This document shows positions 1 to 8,695 of a stretch of DNA of 57,449 bases, one piece after another. The stretch comes from Paludibacteraceae bacterium. GTDB taxonomy: Bacteria; Bacteroidota; Bacteroidia; Bacteroidales; Paludibacteraceae. Position 1 is the stretch's first letter. Each line of letters opens with the position of its first letter. The DNA is taken from contig JAFYWK010000034.1 of NCBI GenBank assembly GCA_017558065.1, forward strand, positions 1 to 57,449, read 5' to 3'. The notes beneath the pieces are model-generated. The model saw only the letters and a program-made list of their open reading frames with translations. It was not told where the DNA came from and did not search any database. The translations under genes were made by a program, and so were the position numbers.

Positions 1-142
1 CAGGTGAGATTCCTGCACAGACCCGCTGCTGTGATTTGCAATATCGTTTGTTTCGTATCTAAGTCACTGCCTATCAGGTGGGAAGGCTAAGCAAACGAGC
101 AATAAGTCAGAAGACCTGCTGCATGCTACCAACTGAGTTGGT
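1..142 (+). ncRNA. Cobalamin riboswitch (5' end outside window)
   Basis: The stretch carries the conserved core of a B12 riboswitch: TCACTGC at 64-70 (usual form GCCACTG), GGGAAGGC at 80-87 and a B12 box AAGTCAGAAGACCTGC at 104-119. A perfect hairpin TACCAAC-TGA-GTTGGTA follows at 126-142 and may belong to the expression platform. It reads into the btuG-like gene, so adenosylcobalamin is expected to switch off the uptake operon behind it. The 5' part of the aptamer lies before base 1. No U-run follows the hairpin, so control may be at translation rather than by termination. Confidence 0.85.
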
Positions 143-327
143 AGTTGAAATGGTTTTAACCGCACCGTAGGTGCTGTTTTAGAAGTTTCAAAGGTGACCC
201 CTTAAAACTCTTAAAACTTTTAAAACTCTTTGAACTGTCAATCAAGGTGAAGTTGAACGCTCTCGAGGAATAGAGCTTAGACATGAAACGCAGTTTTCCA
301 TATGGTCGTAGGTACGCAAAGGCGTAT

Positions 328-1536
328 ATGCTTGGTAAAAGTATCAAGCATAGGTTGTTGCTATGCACGATAGTATCAGTTGTTTGGCTGCTGACTTCCT
401 GCCGTGGCGATGACATTGTCTTCCCTGCGGAGTATGAAGTTTTGCCGATGGAATCAAGAGAATTGAGCAGTTTTGCGCAGAACGAACCCATTGGCATGTA
501 CCTACTCAACGAAGGCAATATGGGTAGCAACAAAGCCACTATTGACTACCTCGATTTCAGCAAGGGTATTTATATCCGCAATATCTACGGCGAACGCAAT
601 CCAAATGTCATCAAAGAACTGGGCGACGTCGGCAACGACATCCAAGTCTATGGCAATCGCCTCTATGCGGTCATCAACTGCTCGCACAAAGTCGAAGTAA
701 TGGACCTGCACACCTGTCGTCGCATTGGGCAGATAGACATCCCTAATTGCCGTTACATTCGTTTTCATGGGGATAAGGCATATATCAGTTCGTATGTCGG
801 TCCCGTGAGCATTGATCCCAATGCCCAATTAGGTGCTATCTTCGAAGTAGATACTGCTACACTCCGTATTACACGCCAGGTAACAGTAGGTTATCAACCC
901 GAAGAGTTCGAGATTATTGGCAATTACCTCTATGTAGCCAACTCAGGCGGCTATCGCGCACCGGATTATGACTCTACACTTTCGGTAGTGGATTTAACAG
1001 ACTTCCGACAAGTAAAGAAGATACCTGTGTGTGTCAATCCTCACCGTGTACGCAAAGACCAATACGACCGCCTTTGGATCACCTCCCGCGGCGATCACAA
1101 AGAGGTACAACCACAACTGGTACTAATTAAGAATTTAGAATTAGGAATTAAGAATGAAATAGAAGTCCAATATTCCAAAATCACTTCTTCTGAAATGGTC
1201 ATTGTCGGCGATAGTATGTATTACTACGGCGCGCATTGGAACGATGAAACGATGTCCAATCAAATCACCTATGGTGTCCTCAATATCCAATATCCAATAA
1301 CCAATACCCAATATCCAATATCCAATATCCAATCTTTTATTACCGATGGAACCGAGAAAAATATCAAGATTCCATATGGCATACAAGTCAATCCATATAA
1401 TGGCGATATATATATTACAGATGCAAAAAACTATGTTTCAAGTGGTCAACTACATTGCTACTCACGCGAAGGCAAACGCAAATGGAGTGTGCGCACGGGT
1501 GATATCCCTGCTCATATGTGCTTTGTCTATCGTTAG
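328..1536 (+). CDS. btuG: BtuG-like surface B12-binding propeller lipoprotein
   Basis: This 402-aa protein begins with a lipoprotein signal ending in the lipobox LLTSC (Cys 25), followed by a YncE/DUF5074-type beta-propeller with repeated NYLYVANSGG-like blades. In Bacteroides, proteins of this kind (BtuG) sit on the cell surface and pass cobalamin to the TonB-dependent receptor BtuB. The riboswitch upstream and btuF-btuC-btuD downstream support that role. ATG at 328 gives a normal signal length; ATG at 283 is an alternative with 15 more residues. Two stretches of word-like repeats are read in frame: about 1125-1160 (LIKNLELGIKNE) and about 1280-1335 (units of CCAATA giving NIQYP, NTQYP). They look like insertions in blade loops. 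No btuB is seen; it may lie upstream of the window. Confidence 0.75.
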   Translation: MLGKSIKHRLLLCTIVSVVWLLTSCRGDDIVFPAEYEVLPMESRELSSFAQNEPIGMYLLNEGNMGSNKATIDYLDFSKGIYIRNIYGERNPNVIKELGDVGNDIQVYGNRLYAVINCSHKVEVMDLHTCRRIGQIDIPNCRYIRFHGDKAYISSYVGPVSIDPNAQLGAIFEVDTATLRITRQVTVGYQPEEFEIIGNYLYVANSGGYRAPDYDSTLSVVDLTDFRQVKKIPVCVNPHRVRKDQYDRLWITSRGDHKEVQPQLVLIKNLELGIKNEIEVQYSKITSSEMVIVGDSMYYYGAHWNDETMSNQITYGVLNIQYPITNTQYPISNIQSFITDGTEKNIKIPYGIQVNPYNGDIYITDAKNYVSSGQLHCYSREGKRKWSVRTGDIPAHMCFVYR

Positions 1537-2695
1537 TTGTGAGCAACCCGACATACCTATGATTGGTCTTGGTATAGATGACACCTATGCCATCGAGCGC
1601 ATGCGTACCCTTGTTCTCCATCCTGAGTATGAGGGCGAAGCTTATGAGTGGTGGCTTTGCGAGAGCAAGGAACAAGGAGCCAAGAGCCAAGACGAAATAC
1701 TTTTTTCCACTGAGCGTAATCTTATCTTCTGCCCAAAGGACACAGGCACATACTTTTTCCGATTGAACATCATCGACCAACAGAACCCTGTCACTCACCA
1801 ATTCAAGGTAGTGGTTTGGGAAGAGCAACTTGCCTATTCTCCGTATATATCGCGCGTATTGGAATATAACCCTGCCCCTGGTCAGTTTGTTAATACCATG
1901 CCGCAGTACGAGGAGGGGGACACCTATGCCACCATGCTGCAAAAAGTGGAAGAATCCATTGCTGGCACCAACCGCACGCTTATCTCCCTCGGCGCATGGG
2001 GTGGGTATGTCACTTTCGCTTTTGACCACTCTGTAGTCAACTCTCCTAAGCAGGCTGACTTCCTCATCGAGGGTAACTCCTTTTATGCCTCTGCTACCAG
2101 CAAAGGTGGCAGTAGCGAACCGGGCATTGTGATGGTCAGCATCGACATCAATCAGAACGGTTTGCCCGATGACCCATTCTACCAACTTGCTGGTAGTGAG
2201 TACTCTAATCCCAACACTCTACACCATTATTCCCTTACATACCGCCGCACACCCGCTGACCACATGCCACAACCCGATAAGCAAAACTCCCTCACCGACA
2301 CTACCTATATTCGTTGGACAGACAACCAAAATCAAGCAGGTTATCTGCATAAAAACACCTTCCATACGCAGGAGTATTTCCCTCAGTGGCTTGCGGATTC
2401 CGCGCTCACTTTCGTTGGTTCTCGCCTGCCTGACAATGCCTATGACCCCAACGGAAAAGGTGCCTACTGGATACAACAGCCCCTTGAGTATGGTTATGCC
2501 GACTGTCATCCTAACGATAGTATTGCTCGCTGTTCGTTTGATATTGATTGGGCAGTTACAGATGATGGCAAGCCAATCTATTTGCCTTGTGCGGACTTCG
2601 TGCGCGTTTATACGGGCGTCTTCCAGCAATGCGGTTGGACTGGGGAAATATCTACCGAAATATCCCATGCACGTGATTTGAATATAGAAGAATAG
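1487..2695 (+). CDS. PKD-type surface lipoprotein of the B12 operon
   Basis: A 402-aa protein that overlaps the end of the btuG-like gene by 50 bases. The reading frame is open far upstream, but a GTG at 1487 (or 1499) gives a compact signal with lipobox SIVSC (Cys about 18) and has GGAG just before it, so I prefer it over the upstream ATGs at 1346 or 1433. An Ig/PKD-like region (residues about 20-110, ending TGTYFFRLNI) is followed by a larger domain with a SIDINQNGLPDDPFY loop that looks calcium-binding. Similar 'cell surface proteins' occur beside btuG in Bacteroides, so a surface role in B12 capture is likely but inferred. Codons at about 1669-1704 (ESKEQGAKSQDE) repeat a phrase also found in the ABC ATPase at 32492. 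Confidence 0.6.
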   Translation: MCARVISLLICALSIVSCEQPDIPMIGLGIDDTYAIERMRTLVLHPEYEGEAYEWWLCESKEQGAKSQDEILFSTERNLIFCPKDTGTYFFRLNIIDQQNPVTHQFKVVVWEEQLAYSPYISRVLEYNPAPGQFVNTMPQYEEGDTYATMLQKVEESIAGTNRTLISLGAWGGYVTFAFDHSVVNSPKQADFLIEGNSFYASATSKGGSSEPGIVMVSIDINQNGLPDDPFYQLAGSEYSNPNTLHHYSLTYRRTPADHMPQPDKQNSLTDTTYIRWTDNQNQAGYLHKNTFHTQEYFPQWLADSALTFVGSRLPDNAYDPNGKGAYWIQQPLEYGYADCHPNDSIARCSFDIDWAVTDDGKPIYLPCADFVRVYTGVFQQCGWTGEISTEISHARDLNIEE

Positions 2696-2699
2696 TTCT

Positions 2700-3848
2700 A
2701 TGAAAATGTCATTGATACATATCTCGATTCTCTGCGCCACACTGTGGTGCATGTGCGCTTGTGGTACCTCGAGCAATATAGATGATTATCATGTGGCAGT
2801 TTATACCCCCACTTACGCTACGGGCTTCCGCATTATGGGTGCAGAAGGCAAGCAGAGCACGATTATCAGTGTCACTAATCCGTGGCAAAGCGCCAACGAT
2901 GTTGAGACAATGCTCTTTATCGCCCGCGGAGGCGAGAAAGCGCCAGCGGGTTTTAGAGGTCAGGTCTTGCAAGGCGATGCCCAGCGAGTGGTATGTATGT
3001 CGTCCAGCCATATCGCCATGCTGGATGCCATTGGGGCTGTAGAGAGTGTAGTGGGTGTGTCGGGCAAGGATTTTATCACCAATCCTTATATTGTAGCCAA
3101 CCGCCATTCCATCGCCGATGTGGGATACGATGGCAATATCAATTTCGAACTCCTCGTTGCTCAACGCCCCGATATTGTGCTGCTCTATGGTGTGACGGGC
3201 GCTTGCTCTATGCAATCCAAACTCGATGAATTGGGCATACCCTATATCTATATTGGCGAGTATGTAGAGGAAGACCCGTTGGGAAAAACCGAATGGCTCG
3301 TTGCCCTTGCAGAGATAGTTGGCTGCCGTGAGCAGGGCATTGCCTATTTCACGGAGGTTCCTCAGCGTTACAATCACCTCAAGTTGATAGCTGCGGCGGC
3401 AAGCTCTCCTATGCCCATGGTGATGCTCAATACGCCCTATGCCGATTCGTGGTTCATGCCTTCTACTACCAGTTACTTGGCTCGCCTGATTGCTGATGCA
3501 GGAGGCGATTATATCTACAAGCAGAATACCTCAAACCATTCACAGCCGATTGATTTAGAGGAAGCCGCTCTGTTGACTGCTGAAGCGGATATATGGCTCC
3601 ATGTAGAAGGTGTCAGTTCGCTAAAAGATCTCCGCCTGCAATACCCTAAGTTTGCCAACATGCCTTGCGTGCAGCGTGGAGAAATCTATAATTGCGACAA
3701 GCGTAGAGTTCTGGGTGGCGGCAACGACTATTGGGAGTCGGGTGTCGTGCAACCAGATGTCATTTTGCGCGATTTAATCAAGATTTTTCACCCCGAATTA
3801 GAGTCGGACAAAGAGTTTGTATATTATAGAAAACTCCCCAACCTTTAA
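2700..3848 (+). CDS. btuF: BtuF-like cobalamin ABC substrate-binding lipoprotein
   Basis: A 382-aa periplasmic binding protein of the BtuF/FecB fold. The signal peptide ends at a Cys-rich lipobox (MCAC). The fold's hallmarks are visible: RVVCMSSSHIAMLDAIGAVESVVGVSG at the first lobe, the stretch RPDIVLLYG, and a long linker helix before the second lobe. It lies 4 bases after the PKD lipoprotein and 30 bases before the permease gene. Its role is to deliver B12 to BtuCD. A heme or siderophore substrate is possible for the fold, but the riboswitch and BtuG-like neighbour favour cobalamin. Confidence 0.8.
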   Translation: MKMSLIHISILCATLWCMCACGTSSNIDDYHVAVYTPTYATGFRIMGAEGKQSTIISVTNPWQSANDVETMLFIARGGEKAPAGFRGQVLQGDAQRVVCMSSSHIAMLDAIGAVESVVGVSGKDFITNPYIVANRHSIADVGYDGNINFELLVAQRPDIVLLYGVTGACSMQSKLDELGIPYIYIGEYVEEDPLGKTEWLVALAEIVGCREQGIAYFTEVPQRYNHLKLIAAAASSPMPMVMLNTPYADSWFMPSTTSYLARLIADAGGDYIYKQNTSNHSQPIDLEEAALLTAEADIWLHVEGVSSLKDLRLQYPKFANMPCVQRGEIYNCDKRRVLGGGNDYWESGVVQPDVILRDLIKIFHPELESDKEFVYYRKLPNL

Positions 3849-3878
3849 AACTCTTAAAACTTTTAGAACTTTTAAAAC

Positions 3879-4883
3879 ATGCCCCGTCGTTCTACCACAT
3901 TATTCATCATTCTATCTATCTTGCTAGTGGTTCTTTTCTTCTTGGACTTATTAGTAGGCTCAGTGCATATATCACTCCGCGACATCCTTGGCGCTATTGT
4001 GGGTGTAGATGTAGATCCTACTACTCGCTTGATTGTATTGGATATCCGTCTTATCAAAGCCGTTGTGGCTGTTCTGACGGGTATGGCGCTGTCGGTCAGC
4101 GGTTTGCAGATGCAGACCCTTTTCCGCAATCCATTGGCAGGCCCCTATGTGTTGGGTATCAGTTCGGGTGCCAGTCTGGGTGTAGCGCTCTTTATTTTGG
4201 GTATGCCACTATTGGGAATAGCTACCAATAGTACCTTGTCGTCTGTCGGTACTGCTGGTGCGGCATGGTTAGGATCGGCATTGATTCTCGCTTTTGTGGC
4301 GTCTGTCAGCACCCGTATCAAGGACATCATGGTCATTCTTATTTTGGGTATGATGATTTCTTCAGGCGTGAGTGCTGTGGTGCAGATATTGCAGTATCTG
4401 AGCAACGAAGAAGCCCTCAAGTCCTTTGTTATCTGGACGATGGGCTCGCTTGGCGATGTCACGACCAATCAACTTCACCTTATGCTACCCGCCGTACTGA
4501 TTGGTTTGGTAGTTTCTATAGCGGTCATTAAACCCCTCAATCTGCTCCTACTTGGGGAGCAATATGCCCGCACCATGGGATTGAATGTTCGCCGTTCACG
4601 GTATCTTATCTTCTTATCTACCACCCTGTTAGCAGGTACGGTAACGGCTTTTTGTGGTCCGATTGGTTTTGTGGGATTAGCTATCCCACATATTGCACGA
4701 ATGCTCTTCAGCAATGCTGATCATCGTATCTTGCTGCCTGCCTCTGCACTATGCGGAGCGGTTGTGTTGCTCACTTGTGACATCATCTCCAAATGGCTCA
4801 CTCTGCCCATCAACACTATCACAGCCCTACTTGGTATCCCAATTGTTATCTGGGTAGTCATCCGAAACAAATCCATCGTCTAA
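3879..4883 (+). CDS. btuC: BtuC-like cobalamin ABC permease
   Basis: A 334-aa FecCD/BtuC-family permease with about ten hydrophobic segments. Family motifs are clear: DIRLIKAVVAVLTGMALSVSG near residue 50, RNPLAGPYVLGISSGA near 85, and GPIGFVGLAIPHIARM near 255, the last being the coupling region to the ATPase. It moves cobalamin across the inner membrane with BtuD. The 30 bases before the start hold an A/T-rich word repeat (CTTAAAACTTTT units, 3846-3878) that also occurs in the btuG leader at about 204-235. Confidence 0.85.
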   Translation: MPRRSTTLFIILSILLVVLFFLDLLVGSVHISLRDILGAIVGVDVDPTTRLIVLDIRLIKAVVAVLTGMALSVSGLQMQTLFRNPLAGPYVLGISSGASLGVALFILGMPLLGIATNSTLSSVGTAGAAWLGSALILAFVASVSTRIKDIMVILILGMMISSGVSAVVQILQYLSNEEALKSFVIWTMGSLGDVTTNQLHLMLPAVLIGLVVSIAVIKPLNLLLLGEQYARTMGLNVRRSRYLIFLSTTLLAGTVTAFCGPIGFVGLAIPHIARMLFSNADHRILLPASALCGAVVLLTCDIISKWLTLPINTITALLGIPIVIWVVIRNKSIV

Positions 4884-4914
4884 TCGCCTTATCACCTCAT
4901 CGCCTCATAAAAAT

Positions 4915-5631
4915 ATGATTCAACTCCAAAACATATCGCTCGGTTACGACACGAAGCACCTCTTGCTAGATAATGTATCCACCACCTTCACCTGCGGCAC
5001 AACAACTGCGCTTATTGGTCGCAACGGTACAGGCAAGTCCACCTTGATGCGTGCTATCATTGGTTCTGAACCACTCAAACATGGTTCTATTTTCATCAAT
5101 AATGCAGATATTCAGCAGATTAATCCACAGCAACTATCTCAACTGGTCGCTTTTGTCACTACCGAACGTATCCGTATCGCCAATCTCTCCTGCCGCGATG
5201 TAGTGGCGCTTGGCAGAGCTCCTTACACTAATTGGATAGGTCGTATGCAAGCAGAAGATGAGGCGATTGTTATGCAATCTTTGGAGAAAGTGGGTATGGC
5301 TTCTTATGCCTTCCGCACGATGGACAAGATGTCGGATGGCGAATGTCAGCGTGTGATGATTGCCCGCGCATTGGCTCAACAGACGCCTATCATCTTGCTC
5401 GATGAACCCACTTCGTTTTTGGATATGCCTAACCGATATGCCTTGTGCCGATTGCTTGCAGACTTGGCGCACGAGGAGAACAAATGCATTATCTTCTCCA
5501 CCCACGAACTGGATATCGCGCAATCGCTCTGCGATACGATTGCGCTCATTGACTCTCCCAACATGCACCATCTCCCGACATCTGAGATGATTAGCAGTGG
5601 TCATATCGAAAAGTTGTTTCAGATGAGTTGA
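4915..5631 (+). CDS. btuD: BtuD-like cobalamin ABC ATPase
   Basis: A 238-aa ABC ATPase with Walker A GRNGTGKST, signature MSDGECQRV (a diverged LSGGQ) and Walker B IILLDEPTS, then the switch histidine in FSTHELD. It completes the BtuFCD importer. It lies 31 bases after btuC, and that gap is made of short repeats (CGCCTTATCACCTCATCG). It is the last gene of the riboswitch operon; the next gene has its own promoter. Confidence 0.85.
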   Translation: MIQLQNISLGYDTKHLLLDNVSTTFTCGTTTALIGRNGTGKSTLMRAIIGSEPLKHGSIFINNADIQQINPQQLSQLVAFVTTERIRIANLSCRDVVALGRAPYTNWIGRMQAEDEAIVMQSLEKVGMASYAFRTMDKMSDGECQRVMIARALAQQTPIILLDEPTSFLDMPNRYALCRLLADLAHEENKCIIFSTHELDIAQSLCDTIALIDSPNMHHLPTSEMISSGHIEKLFQMS

Positions 5632-5670
5632 TAGGTTCAGTTAGCAATTTGAAAACTTTTGGCAAAATAC

Positions 5671-5701
5671 TTGCATAGGTGTGATTTTTGTACTAATTTT
5701 G
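5671..5701 (+). promoter_or_regulatory. Bacteroidota-type promoter of the YidE/AspT gene
   Basis: TTG at 5671-5673 and TAATTTTG at 5694-5701 are separated by 20 bases, the geometry seen throughout this window. Confidence 0.75.
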
Positions 5702-5726
5702 CAGTCGAATTAAAAAAGGAGATATT

Positions 5727-7388
5727 ATGAATTGGTTAAATAGTCTGTTTTTTGGTACAGGAGTACCTCATTCGATATTTATTTTGACTTTAGCAATTGC
5801 ATGTGGTATATTTCTTAGTCACCGCTTGAAATTCAAAGGTATCACGCTGGGTATCACGTGGATACTCTTTTGTGCTATCGCTATGTCGCATTTTGGCATG
5901 CACCTCGACCCGATGGTGGAGACTTTTGCTAAAGACTTTGGATTGATATTGTTTGTGTATTCCATTGGCTTGCAAGTAGGACCAAGTTTCTTCTCTTCGT
6001 TTGGTCAGGGAGGTATCAAACTCAATATCTTGGCGATGAGTGTGGTGCTATTAGGCTGCGTAACCGCTTACTTGATTCATCTTTTCTCTGGTGTGGATAT
6101 TGCCACTATGACAGGTGTGTTGTTTGGTGCGGTGACGAATACTCCAGGACTGGGTGCTGCGCAGCAGGCGTTTGCCGATATTACGGGTGTGAATAATCCC
6201 GATATTGCCAGCGGTTATGCTATGGCATATCCCTTGGGTGTAGTCGGGATTATTTCGGCTATTCTGACAATGCGTTGGGTGTTCCGTATAAGAATAGACA
6301 AGGAGGAGGAGCGTGTGAAGAACGAGAGTGAGGTGCAAAAGGAGATTGAATATATAGATATTCTGCTCACTAATCCTCAAGTGGAGGGGGCGCATATTCG
6401 CGATTTGAGCCGATTGTGTCATATGAATCTCATCGTGTCTCGTTTGGTTCGTCCAAACGGCGAAGATGAGTTGCCAGATGTGGACACAGTGCTACATGTA
6501 GGGGATAGGATTCGAGTGGTAGTGGATAAGGAGAACGAACCCAGTGTGCTGCTGTTGGGAATGGAAACTACGTTGCCTACCAACGAGAAAGCGCAAGCGC
6601 ATCTGGTGTCGCGCCATGTGGTGGTGACTAAACCCGAACTGAATGGTAAGCGTATTGGCGATTTGAATGTGCGCGCCACCTATCATGTGTCTATCACGCG
6701 TATCCGTCGTGCGGGTATTGAACTGTTGGCCACCCGTGATTTGTATCTGCAATTGGGCGACCGAATCACGGTGGTAGGCGAAGAACGTGCGGTGGATAAG
6801 GTGGAGAATCTGTTTGGTAACTCTACAAAGCGATTAGATGTTCCGAATTTGGCATCTATCTTCTTGGGCATTGCCTTTGGTGTGGCGATTGGTGTGCTGC
6901 CAATCATGTTGCCAGGGTTGTCACAGCCATTCAAGTTGGGTATTGCTGGTGGTTCGCTGATAGTGGCAATCTTGCTGGGCTGCTTTGGTCCTAAAATGCA
7001 TGTGGTCACTTATACAACCAGTAGTGCGAACTTGATGATTCGCGAGATAGGTATAGCCATGTTCTTGGCAGCAGTGGGTTTTGGCGCAGGTAAGACCTTC
7101 GTGCCTACGCTGTTAGACGGCGGTTATGTGTGGATTGGCTATGGTGTGATTATTACGTTATTACCATTGCTGATAGTAGGTACAATCGGACGTTTGTGGC
7201 TGAATCTGGATTACTTTACCCTGATGGGCTTGATTGCAGGTAGTACTACTGATCCACCAGCGTTGGCATATGCAACTACTTTGTCCTCCAATAACGATCG
7301 TGCTGCGGTGGCGTACTCTACAGTTTATCCGTTGACCATGTTCTTGCGTGTGCTGACAGGACAATTGATGATATTGCTATTCGTATAG
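5727..7388 (+). CDS. YidE/AspT-family transporter with two TrkA-C domains
   Basis: A 553-aa inner-membrane protein. Two blocks of hydrophobic helices (about 1-165 and 375-553) flank a soluble middle with two RCK/TrkA-C-like repeats (HIRDLSRLCHMNLIVSRLVR and KRIGDLNVRATYHVSITRIRR). This is the layout of the aspartate:alanine exchanger superfamily (YidE, AspT). Conserved GAVTNTPGLGAAQQA and GLIAGSTTDPPALAYA motifs occur in the two halves and point to an internal repeat. The substrate cannot be told. It is co-transcribed with the next gene, 10 bases on. AGGAGATATT before the ATG is one of the few good ribosome sites in this window. Confidence 0.8.
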   Translation: MNWLNSLFFGTGVPHSIFILTLAIACGIFLSHRLKFKGITLGITWILFCAIAMSHFGMHLDPMVETFAKDFGLILFVYSIGLQVGPSFFSSFGQGGIKLNILAMSVVLLGCVTAYLIHLFSGVDIATMTGVLFGAVTNTPGLGAAQQAFADITGVNNPDIASGYAMAYPLGVVGIISAILTMRWVFRIRIDKEEERVKNESEVQKEIEYIDILLTNPQVEGAHIRDLSRLCHMNLIVSRLVRPNGEDELPDVDTVLHVGDRIRVVVDKENEPSVLLLGMETTLPTNEKAQAHLVSRHVVVTKPELNGKRIGDLNVRATYHVSITRIRRAGIELLATRDLYLQLGDRITVVGEERAVDKVENLFGNSTKRLDVPNLASIFLGIAFGVAIGVLPIMLPGLSQPFKLGIAGGSLIVAILLGCFGPKMHVVTYTTSSANLMIREIGIAMFLAAVGFGAGKTFVPTLLDGGYVWIGYGVIITLLPLLIVGTIGRLWLNLDYFTLMGLIAGSTTDPPALAYATTLSSNNDRAAVAYSTVYPLTMFLRVLTGQLMILLFV

Positions 7389-7398
7389 GAGTTAGGCC

Positions 7399-8304
7399 AT
7401 GAGAAAAGTTATGAAAAGGTTTTTATCTTTGGCAATGATTTGGAGTAGTGTGTTCGCTTCTGCAGAGGTGATCACGATGGATTTGAGCACGGCTACCGAT
7501 ATGGCGCTTAATCCTGTTACGTATAGCGCGACATATGGCAATGGCTATTACGATTGTACCGACGTATGGGATAGCACCTATAATGATAGCGGTATGTGTC
7601 AGTATATCTGCACTAATGATGCGCGTTTTATGCTATCTCATATGCCCAGCCAAAATGCATATGGTGGTATGAGTTGGGAGGGATTTACACTCTCGCAGGT
7701 GTCGCAGGATACAGCCAACGTGTTTGGCTGCGTAGCTAATGGCGGAATAGGTGGAGTAGGGACTCCATATGTGATAGGCTATTATTCGGAGTGGGTGACA
7801 GAGTCGCTGGGCTATTCATCGAATACCATTTTGTTTGATCGAGCATATTATCCAGAATATGTATATGTTTGTCAGAATAGCAATACCATGGAGGCAATTG
7901 CGCACGGAGGAGTATTCAATTCGCGTGTGTTTACCGAGAAGGATACGCTGGCTCTTATTGTAAATGCGTTAGATAGTACGCTGCAACCCATATCTACTAA
8001 GACCTATTATTTGGCAGTGGACGGAAAGAAAAATGCTGGTTGGGAAAAAGTACCTCTAACTGCTTTGGGCAAGGCAGTGGGGCTGAGTTTCTCGATGACA
8101 ACCACCGATATAGGGCAGTTCGGGGCAAATACTCCATTGTATTTTGCGTTAGATGCTCTGACTGTCAATACCGAACCACTAACTGCTCTTCATACCCCAA
8201 CGAGCCCAATGTCGGATACGCGACTCATCATGCGAAATGCCAATCTGTATATTCTTCATAATGGTAAGACATATACCATCGAAGGAAAGCAAATAGCATA
8301 TTGA
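7399..8304 (+). CDS. Secreted DUF4465-like protein (possible BtuH relative)
   Basis: A 301-aa exported protein with signal peptide MKRFLSLAMIWSSVFASA and a beta-rich domain (YYDCTDVWDSTYNDSGMCQY, then WEGFTLS, then a lectin-like C-terminal half). The pattern matches DUF4465 proteins. As I recall, the Bacteroides B12-binding lipoprotein BtuH is of this type, which would fit the B12 operon just upstream. However, this gene has no riboswitch and no lipobox, so a B12 role is only a suggestion. The last 35 residues (LIMRNANLYILHNGKTYTIE) resemble a T9SS sorting tail. Confidence 0.6.
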   Translation: MRKVMKRFLSLAMIWSSVFASAEVITMDLSTATDMALNPVTYSATYGNGYYDCTDVWDSTYNDSGMCQYICTNDARFMLSHMPSQNAYGGMSWEGFTLSQVSQDTANVFGCVANGGIGGVGTPYVIGYYSEWVTESLGYSSNTILFDRAYYPEYVYVCQNSNTMEAIAHGGVFNSRVFTEKDTLALIVNALDSTLQPISTKTYYLAVDGKKNAGWEKVPLTALGKAVGLSFSMTTTDIGQFGANTPLYFALDALTVNTEPLTALHTPTSPMSDTRLIMRNANLYILHNGKTYTIEGKQIAY

Positions 8305-8324
8305 TATTTCTTGATTTTACAGTG

Positions 8325-8361
8325 AAAAATGCATTTTTTTGGAAAAAAGTGCATTTTTTTT
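8325..8361 (+). terminator. Terminator after the DUF4465-like gene
   Basis: AAAAATGCA at 8325-8333 pairs with TGCATTTTT at 8350-8358, with further A/T pairing inside and a T-run after. Confidence 0.6.
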
Positions 8362-8452
8362 GTAGCTTATGACAAGTTTTAGCAGTTTGAAGCAGTAATT
8401 TTGCACCCGATTTCAAAAAATCACATGTTTAACTACTAAAACGCACACAGTT

Positions 8453-8551
8453 ATGAACGTATTTTTAACACTCCTCATCAGTCTGGCTTCGGCAGCAGTG
8501 ATTACTTTTTGTATTGATATGATTGCACAATTTTGGCAAGAAGAAGCGTAA
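8453..8551 (+). CDS. Possible 32-aa membrane peptide
   Basis: An ATG at 8453 opens a 32-codon frame: a hydrophobic stretch (VFLTLLISLASAAVITF) followed by a charged amphipathic end (CIDMIAQFWQEEA). A TAATTTTG element lies at 8396-8403, but no matching TTG is 20 bases before it. The shape is that of a one-helix membrane peptide. I do not recognise the family, and conservation would be needed to prove it. The rest of 8305-8695 holds only a terminator, the recA promoter and leader repeats. Confidence 0.4.
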   Translation: MNVFLTLLISLASAAVITFCIDMIAQFWQEEA

Positions 8552-8577
8552 AGATATATAAAAAAAACGATTACTAT

Positions 8578-8608
8578 TTGCATATATGCAAAAAAAGCAT
8601 TACCTTTG
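8578..8608 (+). promoter_or_regulatory. recA promoter with palindromic -33 region
   Basis: TTG at 8578-8580 and TACCTTTG at 8601-8608 have a 20-base spacer. The -33 element lies in a perfect 16-base palindrome, TTTGCATATATGCAAA (8577-8592), which could be an operator; see the rejected list for doubts about a LexA role. Confidence 0.8.
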
Positions 8609-8641
8609 CACTCGCGTTTCACCAAACAAATGCTACACAAT

Positions 8642-8695
8642 TCTAAACAATACTAACCATTCTAAACAATACTAACCATTCTAAACAATACTACT
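8642..8695 (+). repeat. Tandem 19-nt repeat in the recA leader
   Basis: The unit TCTAAACAATACTAACCAT is repeated exactly at 8642 and 8661, with a partial third copy running almost to the start codon. The leader has almost no G and should be unstructured. Related words (CTACACAA, CTAAACAAT) occur in the leaders of hflX and transketolase. Confidence 0.85.

Noticed and set aside
156-539. A 127-codon minus-strand frame at the start
   Set aside because: It runs across the btuG leader and start and has only low-complexity repeats (SFKSFKSF) read from the A/T words.
7399-8304. A firm BtuH call for the DUF4465-like protein
   Set aside because: It lacks a lipobox and riboswitch control, and has its own promoter through the transporter gene; only family resemblance and proximity support it.
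8577-8592. A LexA box in the recA promoter
   Set aside because: The palindrome is attractive, but nearly the same one joins the rfbC and protease promoters, so it may only reflect the -33 element; no independent LexA evidence exists.
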